64,000 nt of DNA from Corynebacterium felinum (GTDB lineage: Bacteria; Actinomycetota; Actinomycetes; Mycobacteriales; Mycobacteriaceae), in contig NZ_CP047209.1 of the NCBI RefSeq assembly GCF_030408755.1, forward strand, positions 62,001-126,000, in the 5' to 3' direction. Made by a program: the position numbers and the translations under genes. Below, piece after piece: positions 1-6,406 of the stretch. Positions within the stretch are counted from its first letter, which is position 1. Every line of letters begins with the position of its first letter. The notes below the pieces were generated by a model. It was not told the DNA's origin. It ran no database searches and saw only the letters and a list, made by a program, of their open reading frames with translations.

Positions 1-345
1 AGGCTCGGCAGCGGTGCTGGGGTCGATGGAGGAATTAATACCTGGCTTGAGCACCAACGCAACCACAATGCCGGCGATCACGGAGAAGAAAGAAGTAATA
101 GCAAACCAGAGCAAGGTTTGGCCAGCTAAACGCGCAGCATTAGTCACCTTGCGCAAGTTGGCGACAGAGGTGACAACGGCGGTAACGATCAAGGGGGCGA
201 TCATTACTTTCAAAAGCTGGACATAGGTGGAGCCCACCCAGCTTAAGGTTCCAGCAAGCCACGCAACATCCTTAGCGACTAAACCTAAAATGATGCCGAC
301 GATCAGGCCAATGGTGACCTGAACGCCAAAGCTGTTCAACTTCAT
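1..345 (-). CDS. Dicarboxylate/cation symporter, SDF family (partial)
   Basis: Only the first 115 residues are present because the gene runs off the left edge. It starts MKLNSFGVQ at the ATG at 345, with AGAAGG about 10 bases upstream. The hydrophobic N-terminus is followed by a segment reading VQLLKVMIAPLIVTAV, which is typical of the SDF (GltP/DctA) family of proton- or sodium-coupled glutamate and C4-dicarboxylate transporters. It would be an inner-membrane importer. The upstream region carries two copies of the palindrome also found before the ROK repressor at 3514, so the repressor may control this gene. The substrate cannot be told from this fragment. Confidence 0.85.
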   Translation of the reverse strand, partial: MKLNSFGVQVTIGLIVGIILGLVAKDVAWLAGTLSWVGSTYVQLLKVMIAPLIVTAVVTSVANLRKVTNAARLAGQTLLWFAITSFFSVIAGIVVALVLKPGINSSIDPSTAAEP

Positions 346-360
346 TTTTTACAACCCTTC

Positions 361-376
361 TGAACAAAGCTGTCTA
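361..376. promoter_or_regulatory. Degenerate copy of ROK-type operator
   Basis: The sequence TGAACAAAGCTGTCTA matches the palindrome at 441-456 at 12 of 16 positions, with one half-site (CTGTCTA) intact. It lies 16 bases upstream of the symporter start, where a bound repressor would block transcription or initiation. It is called by similarity to the two perfect copies at 441 and 3536. Confidence 0.5.
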
Positions 377-440
377 TTTTTTAGAATAAGGAGATGTTAC
401 TACTAAAGCACAAGTAGTACCAAAAATCCATATACCAAGC

Positions 441-456
441 TAGACAGTGCTGTCTA
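441..456. promoter_or_regulatory. Palindromic operator TAGACAG-N2-CTGTCTA upstream of the symporter
   Basis: A perfect inverted repeat with 7-bp arms and a two-base centre, TAGACAGTGCTGTCTA, lies about 96 bp upstream of the symporter start. The same arms occur at 3536-3551 in front of the ROK repressor. A shared operator in front of a regulator and a transporter suggests a small regulon; binding by the ROK protein is inferred. Confidence 0.65.
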
Positions 457-680
457 TTTAGGTAGTGGTCAATCTTTTCAACGCTTGATGAGATGGGGAA
501 TGTTTTCATCATGAGGTGGGCATGGGGGCGTGAAAAGCTTTGGGCTACTAAAAGTTGAGGGTGTGAAAAAACTGAGCTCATGCAAGGGGCGAGGAGGCTG
601 TCGTCAATTGGGGAGGGCGCGTCTGCACCAGTGATGTCATTTCACGGCTAAGGTTGGCGTGATGGCGACGTGAAGGGGCG

Positions 681-1247
681 TTATTGGGTGCGGTGAGGTG
701 TTTTTCGTCGAGAGACGGTGGGGTGGTTGGGAATCCAAAATCGCAATGGGGCGTCGGTATTTTTGCTAATCCCGATCCGTGGTCCGCTGGTGATCTCCGG
801 CGCGGTTGCCCTAGGCGTGAATAGAAGCTCGGGTCCGAAAATTGAGGCGCGGTTGAGCTCGAGGGTGAAATCGAGAGCTTTGCCGAGGTTGCCTGGTCCT
901 TGGGCGAGTTTGTGGAAGGGGATTTTGCCGCGTCGCTGTAGGGCGAGGGGGAGGCCATCAATAATTTCACCAGCGCGCAGGAGGACGGCGTGTCCGATTC
1001 CTTCTTCTGCGCAGACGATGTTTCCAGCGAGGTGGATCCCGTAGGAGCGGTAAACGTAGAAGTGTGCCGGGGGTCCGAACATGGGGAGGTTTCTGCGGGT
1101 CATGCCGTTATGGGAGTGGCTGGCTGGGTCGGTTGTGCCGAGATAGGCTTCGACTTCGGTGATGCGCAGGGTGACGCCGGCGTGGCTGAGTGTGGCCCCG
1201 AGGAGTTGGGGGGCGACGATGTTGGCGGGAGCGGCGAAGTCGAGCAT
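681..1247 (-). CDS. 3-methyladenine DNA glycosylase, AAG/MPG family
   Basis: A 188-residue base-excision repair enzyme of the alkyladenine (3-methylpurine) glycosylase fold. It has the family signature TEVEAYLG near residue 30, containing the catalytic Glu, then YGIHLAGN, LLRAGE and GPGNLGKALDF. The start MLDFAAPAN at 1247 is preferred over an in-frame upstream start because the longer form has no matching family sequence and because TACAGT lies 9 bases upstream, fitting a leaderless transcript. The gene is divergent from the nitroreductase gene at 1317, and both promoters overlap the palindrome at 1251. Confidence 0.9.
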   Translation of the reverse strand: MLDFAAPANIVAPQLLGATLSHAGVTLRITEVEAYLGTTDPASHSHNGMTRRNLPMFGPPAHFYVYRSYGIHLAGNIVCAEEGIGHAVLLRAGEIIDGLPLALQRRGKIPFHKLAQGPGNLGKALDFTLELNRASIFGPELLFTPRATAPEITSGPRIGISKNTDAPLRFWIPNHPTVSRRKTPHRTQ

Positions 1248-1250
1248 GGT

Positions 1251-1294
1251 AGTTACACTGTAACTGATCGCCTGATACAATAGGTGATGTATCA
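1251..1294. promoter_or_regulatory. Divergent promoter region with two inverted repeats
   Basis: Two inverted repeats lie here: AGTTAC-N3-GTAACT at 1251-1265 and TGATAC-N10-GTATCA at 1273-1294. For the plus-strand gene an extended -10, TGATACAAT, covers 1273-1281, with TTACAC 17 bases upstream as a poor -35. For the minus-strand gene TACAGT (1262-1257) could be the -10. The repeats overlap both promoters, so they are plausible operators, but no regulator is identified. Confidence 0.5.
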
Positions 1295-1316
1295 ACAACT
1301 ATTGAAGGAGTTCCTT

Positions 1317-1892
1317 ATGCCAATGACTGTTTCCGAGGCCATTACCTCACGCCGCGCAACCCGCATCTACGCCGACACTCCCGTGAGCGAGGAGACGGCG
1401 CTGCGGGTGGCAAAGCTTGCTCTTGAAGCCCCAACTGCCTTCAACGCGCAGCGCGCCGATCTGGTCGTGGTGCGCGACCAGGCTGTTAAGGATGGTCTGT
1501 TTGCCGCATCCGGCCAGGCGCAACTGCGCAATGCGCCCGTTGTTTTCGTCGCTGTTGCACGCACCGGTGTACCAACGGATTTGGAAGAAATTTTCGGCGC
1601 CGAGCGCGCAGCAGGTATCGCACAGTGGATCGGAACGGATCCTGCACGCCTGCGCGAATCCGCAATGAAGGACGCTATGCTCGTGGGCAGCTTCGCACTG
1701 CTCGCAGCCCAGGGTGAGGGTCTTGCAACCTCCCCAACCACCGGCTGGGATGAGGCGAAGGTCTTGGAGGCAATCGGCTTGGGCGAGTCGACCGAGCACG
1801 GTGTTGCGCTGGTGATTGCAGCAGGTTATCCCGCTGAGCAGCCTGAGCACCCAGGTCGTTTGGCTAATCGCCTGATTATCGACCGCTACTAA
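1317..1892 (+). CDS. Nitroreductase-family FMN oxidoreductase
   Basis: A 191-residue protein of the NfsA/NfnB-like nitroreductase fold, expected to bind FMN as a dimer and reduce nitro or quinone compounds with NAD(P)H. It has the typical N-terminal SRRATRIYADTPV, then LEAPTAFNAQ, where FMN phosphate contacts lie, and a C-terminal GYPAEQP. The start is the ATG at 1317, 6 bases after GAAGGAG; an upstream in-frame ATG lacks a binding site. The gamma-carbonic-anhydrase gene begins 7 bp after its stop, so the two are probably one operon. The physiological substrate is unknown. Confidence 0.88.
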   Translation: MPMTVSEAITSRRATRIYADTPVSEETALRVAKLALEAPTAFNAQRADLVVVRDQAVKDGLFAASGQAQLRNAPVVFVAVARTGVPTDLEEIFGAERAAGIAQWIGTDPARLRESAMKDAMLVGSFALLAAQGEGLATSPTTGWDEAKVLEAIGLGESTEHGVALVIAAGYPAEQPEHPGRLANRLIIDRY

Positions 1893-1899
1893 TGCGATA

Positions 1900-2463
1900 A
1901 TGGGGAGCATGTCTGCTCCTCTTATTCTGCCCTTTAACGGAAAAGTTCCCCGTATCCACGCTAGTGCATTTATTGCGCCGAACGCGACCATTATTGGGGA
2001 TGTGGAAATTGGCCCCGATTCTTCTGTGTTTTATGGTTGCGTCTTGCGCGGGGATGTGGGGCCGATTCGGGTGGGGGCGCGCACTAATATTCAAGACAAC
2101 AGCGTGCTGCATGTTGATAGTGACGCGCCTTGCATCTTGGGTGACGATGTCACCGTGGGGCATATGGCTTTAGTGCACGGGGCAACCGTGGGCGATGGGG
2201 TGTTGGTGGGGATGAAGTCCACGTTGCTGTCTAAAAGTGTGATTGGGGCGGGAAGTTTGATCGCTGCAGGCGCGGTGGTGCTTGAAGGGCAGGAGATTGC
2301 GCCGAAGTCATTAGCTGCGGGTATCCCGGCGAAAGTGCGCAGAACGCTTGACGACGCCCAATCCCAGTCGTTTATTCCGCATGCGGCACGTTATGTGGTC
2401 ACCGCTGCTAACCAGGCGGGCGTTGAGGAGGCGTTGAGCCTCGATGATGTCCGTTTTAGCTAA
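1900..2463 (+). CDS. Gamma-class carbonic anhydrase family protein
   Basis: About 185 residues with the hexapeptide repeats of a left-handed beta-helix (IGDVEIGPDSSVFYGCVLRGD, broken by short turns), as in the CaiE/PaaY/gamma-carbonic-anhydrase group. Candidate zinc ligands are the His residues in VLHVD, VGHMALVHG. The start is ATG 1900 or ATG 1909; neither has a well-spaced ribosome site. Many family members lack measurable carbonic anhydrase activity, so the reaction is uncertain. It follows the nitroreductase gene by 7 bp. Confidence 0.85.
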   Translation: MGSMSAPLILPFNGKVPRIHASAFIAPNATIIGDVEIGPDSSVFYGCVLRGDVGPIRVGARTNIQDNSVLHVDSDAPCILGDDVTVGHMALVHGATVGDGVLVGMKSTLLSKSVIGAGSLIAAGAVVLEGQEIAPKSLAAGIPAKVRRTLDDAQSQSFIPHAARYVVTAANQAGVEEALSLDDVRFS

Positions 2464-2479
2464 AGAGAGATTCCAGGCG

Positions 2480-3514
2480 TTAGATGGAGTAATTTCCGAG
2501 GCTGCCGGAGAGTGAACGGGCAAAGTTGACTGGGTCAACCAGTAGGCTGCTTAAAGCTACGGAGCGTGCTGCCGCGCGGGCATTGTCGATGTGAGTAGGA
2601 ATTACCCTAATTTCCACAGTGGGATGCTTGCTGGCGCGTAAGGCGCGGCCCACTGCGTGGGCGTCGGCGGAGTTCTCGAAGGCGGAACCGGCCAAGACGA
2701 TGGTGTCGGGCGCGGTTTTTGCGGCGAGATCCGTGGCGGCATCTTCTAGCGAATGGTATTTGCCTACTTCGAGTAGGTTCACACTGTTGTAGGTGTGGGT
2801 GGCGGCACCGATGGAATCATCCACGTAGAAAATTAGGCCGCGGTGTTCGCGGGTTTTCGGTGCTTTCTTGCCGTGGGGTTGGGGTTTCGGTGGGAATTGG
2901 GTGTGTTGTTCAGCCCCGGCGATTGCTTCGACCACGCTGGCGACGGTGACGGGGACCTCAAGGGCTTTGCTCAGCGGCTGGGTGATGTCTGCTTGATCCC
3001 ACCCAAGGTTGGGGGCGGTGATGAGGTTGGATTTATCTACTGTGCCTGAGGTGGATACGCCCACTGAGGCGAGTGGGAGTGTGGTATGAGACACCATGGC
3101 GGAAATATGAGCCAGAATTTCATTGACGAAGGTGCTCATGGGGTGTTCGGCAGGGGCGATTTCTACAAATTGTTCCCGTAAAAGCTGACCCCGTGTGCCG
3201 TAAATTCCTAGGTATGTGGACTTTGTGCCAATGGCTACTCCCACGTGAACCCAGGGGCTGGGGGTCATTTCGAGTGGAATCTTCGGGCGTCCTGGTCCTT
3301 GGGGCATGATTTTGTCGGGGCGTTCGCGCACAAGTTGGGCGGAAATCAGGCTTAAGATGGCGCGAGTGATGGTGGGCTGTGAATGTGGGGAATGGTCCAC
3401 AAGGAAGGTGCGGGTGACTGGCTGTTTCAATCGGATCAGTTGCAGGCATAGCGCGGCCGGGTTGCTGGGGCCGGTAAAAACCGTGGACTGATGGGAGCTG
3501 ACGTCGCTGCGCAT
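2480..3514 (-). CDS. ROK-family transcriptional repressor
   Basis: A 344-residue protein with an N-terminal winged helix (SQPTITRAILSLISAQLV near residue 45) and a C-terminal sugar-kinase-like ROK domain (GVSTSGTVD near residue 150). The cysteine-rich zinc motif CxCGxxGC of classic ROK proteins is absent, so effector or metal binding may differ. The start MRSDVSS at 3514 is chosen over an in-frame TTG at 3523; neither has a clear ribosome site. A perfect operator palindrome lies 22 bp upstream, suggesting autoregulation, and copies precede the symporter at 345. The inducer is unknown. Confidence 0.85.
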   Translation of the reverse strand: MRSDVSSHQSTVFTGPSNPAALCLQLIRLKQPVTRTFLVDHSPHSQPTITRAILSLISAQLVRERPDKIMPQGPGRPKIPLEMTPSPWVHVGVAIGTKSTYLGIYGTRGQLLREQFVEIAPAEHPMSTFVNEILAHISAMVSHTTLPLASVGVSTSGTVDKSNLITAPNLGWDQADITQPLSKALEVPVTVASVVEAIAGAEQHTQFPPKPQPHGKKAPKTREHRGLIFYVDDSIGAATHTYNSVNLLEVGKYHSLEDAATDLAAKTAPDTIVLAGSAFENSADAHAVGRALRASKHPTVEIRVIPTHIDNARAAARSVALSSLLVDPVNFARSLSGSLGNYSI

Positions 3515-3535
3515 GGTTCCCAATACTACTGATGC

Positions 3536-3551
3536 TAGACAGTCCTGTCTA
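3536..3551. promoter_or_regulatory. Palindromic operator upstream of the ROK repressor
   Basis: TAGACAGTCCTGTCTA has the same 7-bp arms as the site at 441-456 and differs only in the two central bases. It lies just upstream of the repressor start and would overlap its promoter, which fits negative autoregulation. Confidence 0.65.
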
Positions 3552-3858
3552 ACTCACAGATACTTTGCTATAGTTTGCATGAGATTTGGGGGTGTTTAGC
3601 TTTGGATTTTCATAAAATCTGCTTTGTGGTGTAGCAAAAGTCCAACCTGAACTAATGTGCTATTAAGGTTTATTTAAGTCAAACCATGGGAAAATTTTGG
3701 GAATATTTTCAAAAAAGCCCTGCATGCTACGGATATTGTTCAACATTATTTGGACTTTGGGTGCATTGAAATATTGCGATGAATATAATTCTTGGTGGAT
3801 GCACCCTCTACCCCGTCTACTTCCTGAAAAATCGCCGAGTAGATTAGAATCCTGATTC
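3552..3858. other. AT-rich intergenic region, no gene recognised
   Basis: The region separates two divergent genes and is much richer in A and T than its surroundings. It holds the upstream sequences of both. A -10 box TAGAAT at 3845-3850 lies 8 bases before the ATG of the next gene. Nothing else stands out. Confidence 0.5.
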
Positions 3859-4950
3859 ATGACTTTCGATGTAGCGCATCCCCCAGTTGAAGGCCTTATT
3901 GCCCGCGCTATGGGCACTGATTCGGATCGTTGTTTAAGGGCCACGGCGCTCTTAACCAAACTCAACCGAGTGACCGAACGCTACACCGAAGACGATCTTT
4001 CCACCGATGAATTGTCCCCCTATCTCAGCTTCGACCCGACCCGTGGCGATATCGGCATGGTGCTCGAAGATCACAATGGCACCGCAATCGGCTGCATGTG
4101 GGTGACCTTCATCAAAGCTCAAGGCTTTATTGATGAGCAGGTTCCCGAAATGGTGATCAACGTTGATCCCGCATGGCAGGGCAAAGGCTTGGGTGGCTGG
4201 TTGATCAAAGAAGCCGTGTCCTATGGTCGCACCCATGGCTGGCAGGGCATTAGCGTGTCGGTGGATCCGGAGTCACCAGCCCGCCGCTTGTACGCCCGCA
4301 ACGAGTTCGTTGCCCAGAGCAAAGTGGACATTATGCTGCGAACCCTTTCCCCACTGATTAAGGCAGTGGCTGTGTATTGCGGTTCGGTTCCTGGTGCGCG
4401 TGTCGAATACGCTGAGGCTGCTCGTGACCTGGGTCGGAGTTTGGCCGAGCGGGGAATCACCATGGTTTATGGTGGGGCCAGTGTGGGCTTGATGGGTGAG
4501 TGTGCGAATGCGTGCCTCGAAGCTGGGGGTGAAGTGATTGGTGTTATGCCGAAGGGGCTTGTTGATTTAGAGCTTGCGCATCCTGGCATCAGCCGTCTCG
4601 AAATCACCGAAGACCTCATGGCGAGGAAGGTGCGGATGGAAGAAATCGCCGACGCTTTCGTGGCGCTGCCTGGGGGTATGGGGACGTTGGAGGAGCTTTC
4701 TGAGGTTCTGGTGCGCCAACAGTTAGGCCCCTATACCGGACCGGTGGCGTTGTTTAATGTGGAGGAATACTGGAATCCCCTGCTTGATGCGTTCCGCATG
4801 ATGGGTGAAGAAGGGTTCTTGTGGTCGCGCTACTTGGATGCCATCGTGGTTGCCGATACCACCGATGGGCTTTTCGAAGGCTTTAACCATTGGGCTAACC
4901 CTGGTTTGAAGTGGCAAAAAGGTGGGTTGCGCGAGAGCGTTCAGCATTAG
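3859..4950 (+). CDS. GNAT acetyltransferase – LOG phosphoribohydrolase fusion
   Basis: A 363-residue two-domain protein. Residues 1-160 form a GNAT N-acetyltransferase, with the acetyl-CoA loop seen as QGKGLGGWLI near residue 100. Residues 165-345 form a LOG/TIGR00730 Rossmann domain with VYCGSVPG, VYGGASVGLMG and the catalytic signature LPGGMGTLEE near residue 273; LOG enzymes release the base from nucleoside 5'-monophosphates. The ATG at 3859 lies 8 bases after TAGAAT with no ribosome site, so a leaderless mRNA is likely. There is no stop or frame change at the domain junction. The fusion suggests linked substrates, which remain unknown. Confidence 0.87.
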   Translation: MTFDVAHPPVEGLIARAMGTDSDRCLRATALLTKLNRVTERYTEDDLSTDELSPYLSFDPTRGDIGMVLEDHNGTAIGCMWVTFIKAQGFIDEQVPEMVINVDPAWQGKGLGGWLIKEAVSYGRTHGWQGISVSVDPESPARRLYARNEFVAQSKVDIMLRTLSPLIKAVAVYCGSVPGARVEYAEAARDLGRSLAERGITMVYGGASVGLMGECANACLEAGGEVIGVMPKGLVDLELAHPGISRLEITEDLMARKVRMEEIADAFVALPGGMGTLEELSEVLVRQQLGPYTGPVALFNVEEYWNPLLDAFRMMGEEGFLWSRYLDAIVVADTTDGLFEGFNHWANPGLKWQKGGLRESVQH

Positions 4951-5007
4951 TGTGTTGGCACGCACAGTAAAGTTCAGCCTCGGCGGGAAGTAGCGTGCAA
5001 TACACTA
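4948..5007. promoter_or_regulatory. Imperfect inverted repeat before the MarR gene
   Basis: The arm TAGTGTGTTGGCACGC (4948-4963) is the near reverse complement of GCGTGCAATACACTA (4993-5007), with 29 bases between. The right arm covers the -10 box TACACT (5001-5006), which sits 7 bases before the MarR start. It could be an autoregulatory operator pair or an RNA hairpin; the left arm begins at the stop codon of the preceding gene. Confidence 0.4.
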
Positions 5008-5013
5008 AATAAT

Positions 5014-5439
5014 ATGTCCGCCCAAGAGAAACTCAATGCACAAATGTGCTTCCAGCTCTATACAGGGGCGCGGCTCATGCAGCGCATGTACCGCCCCTAT
5101 TTTGATGAGTGGGGAATTACCTATCCGCAGTACCTTGTTTTGTTGTGCTTGTGGGAGAAAGATCAGCAATCGATTGCAGAGTTGGGGGCTTTACTCGACC
5201 TCGATTCCGGCACCTTGTCTCCTTTGCTCAAGCGCATGGAGAAGTCTGAGTTGGTGAATCGGAAGATTGATCAGTCCGACTATCGCCGTGTGTTGTTTAG
5301 CCTCACGCCTCAGGCGAAGCGTTTGCAGGTCAAGGCGGAAGAGATGCTCAGCGAGATTGAGTCTGGGGTAGGTATTGCTCAACCTGATGTGGAGGCGGTG
5401 CGGCGTGTGATCGACAAGATCAATCCCGCCGCTTCATAA
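5014..5439 (+). CDS. MarR-family redox regulator, OhrR-like
   Basis: A 141-residue winged-helix repressor. The N-terminus reads LNAQMCFQLYTGARLMQ, with a Cys at residue 12 placed like the reactive cysteine of OhrR, followed by YRPYFDEWGITYPQYLVL as in the OhrR group. The recognition helix region is LDSGTLSPLLKRME near residue 70. OhrR-type proteins sense organic peroxides or quinones by oxidising this Cys. No ohr gene is adjacent. The 3' end overlaps by 20 bp the convergent gene ending at 5420. The start is probably leaderless. Confidence 0.85.
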   Translation: MSAQEKLNAQMCFQLYTGARLMQRMYRPYFDEWGITYPQYLVLLCLWEKDQQSIAELGALLDLDSGTLSPLLKRMEKSELVNRKIDQSDYRRVLFSLTPQAKRLQVKAEEMLSEIESGVGIAQPDVEAVRRVIDKINPAAS

Positions 5440-6406
5440 AGAGGGGGATGGCTAAAACTGCCATCAGCCGGATGAGTTGAATCGTGACCACAATCGGGTC
5501 TGCGTGGGTTTCCGCGGCAATCGCCAGCACGGATTCTAAGGCCCCTGGGCTGGTGGCAAGATAGGCTTCAAAATAGCTGGTGTTGGTGATTTCTGCGATC
5601 GGCCACGCGATCAGCGCCGCGCTGCCCATGAGCAGGGCGATAATGCCGAGGGTGGGGGGAAGCTGGTGGGCGAATAGTTTTAAAGTGGGAAGGCTAAGCC
5701 CACCACCGCACATCCATCCAATGACCACCAGTGCTGCGCCCAACACCAGCGGTGGGGGAGACAGCTGGGCGGCGTCGATACGCATCAGCGCTGCCAAGGT
5801 GATCAGGAAGGGGCCGAAAAAGCTGGGGGAGGGGATGCGCAACAATCGGGCGAGCGGTTGGCCTAACGCAACGATGACAACCAGCAATCCCAGACCCGAA
5901 AAGGTTGCGGGTGCCACATCCGCAACCGACTGAGTGCTAGGTCCGATCAGGAGGGTGATCAGCGGCAAGCTGAGGGAAATGAGCAACACGCGCAGGTACT
6001 GAGTTAGCGCAACGTAGCTAGGGTGTGCGCCCATGTCTGCGGCGAGGGCGGAAAACACACTAGCCCCACCGGGCAGGGTGGATAACAGTGCGGTGGGTGC
6101 GCCGAGGCTACTGCGCAGGGCGCGTGCGCACACCAGGCTGATGCCAATCGACACAACCGCTACAAAAAGCCCAGGTAGAAGGTAAGTTTGCAGTTGCTGA
6201 AGGGGGATGAGGCTGAAGGGGATGGCGGCGATGACTGCAATCACGCCGACGGCAGCGTGGGTGCACCAGCGGGGAATGATCAGCGTTGTGCCTGTGCAAA
6301 GAGCGACGATTCCGGAGGCGAGAATGCCCGCAAAAATCCAGGAAGCGGGCAGCGGCAGTAGCCCCAGGGGGAGAGTGAGGGCGATGACCTGTGCCCAGCG
6401 TTTCAT
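5420..6406 (-). CDS. AbrB-family integral membrane protein
   Basis: A 328-residue polytopic membrane protein with about ten hydrophobic segments, resembling the AbrB/ammonia-monooxygenase-regulator membrane family (two repeated halves, each with a Gly/Pro-rich turn such as STLPGGASVFSALA and ATSPGALESVLAIA). Its function is not established; a transport role is assumed. The start MKRWAQV at 6406 shares ATGA with the stop of hrpB, so translation is probably coupled. Longer upstream reading in this frame lies within hrpB and is not family sequence. Confidence 0.75.
   Translation of the reverse strand: MKRWAQVIALTLPLGLLPLPASWIFAGILASGIVALCTGTTLIIPRWCTHAAVGVIAVIAAIPFSLIPLQQLQTYLLPGLFVAVVSIGISLVCARALRSSLGAPTALLSTLPGGASVFSALAADMGAHPSYVALTQYLRVLLISLSLPLITLLIGPSTQSVADVAPATFSGLGLLVVIVALGQPLARLLRIPSPSFFGPFLITLAALMRIDAAQLSPPPLVLGAALVVIGWMCGGGLSLPTLKLFAHQLPPTLGIIALLMGSAALIAWPIAEITNTSYFEAYLATSPGALESVLAIAAETHADPIVVTIQLIRLMAVLAIPLFMKRRD

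Larger units (their letters stand above)
346..680. other. Intergenic region with operators, no gene recognised
   Basis: This AT-rich stretch separates the symporter start from the 3' end of the DNA glycosylase gene. Apart from the two operator copies at 361 and 441 I see no convincing gene. The short open frames here have no ribosome binding site or family signature. Confidence 0.6.

Noticed and set aside
381..581. Minus-strand frame of 66 codons in the first intergenic region
   Set aside because: No ribosome site, no hydrophobic or family pattern, and it overlaps the operator region.
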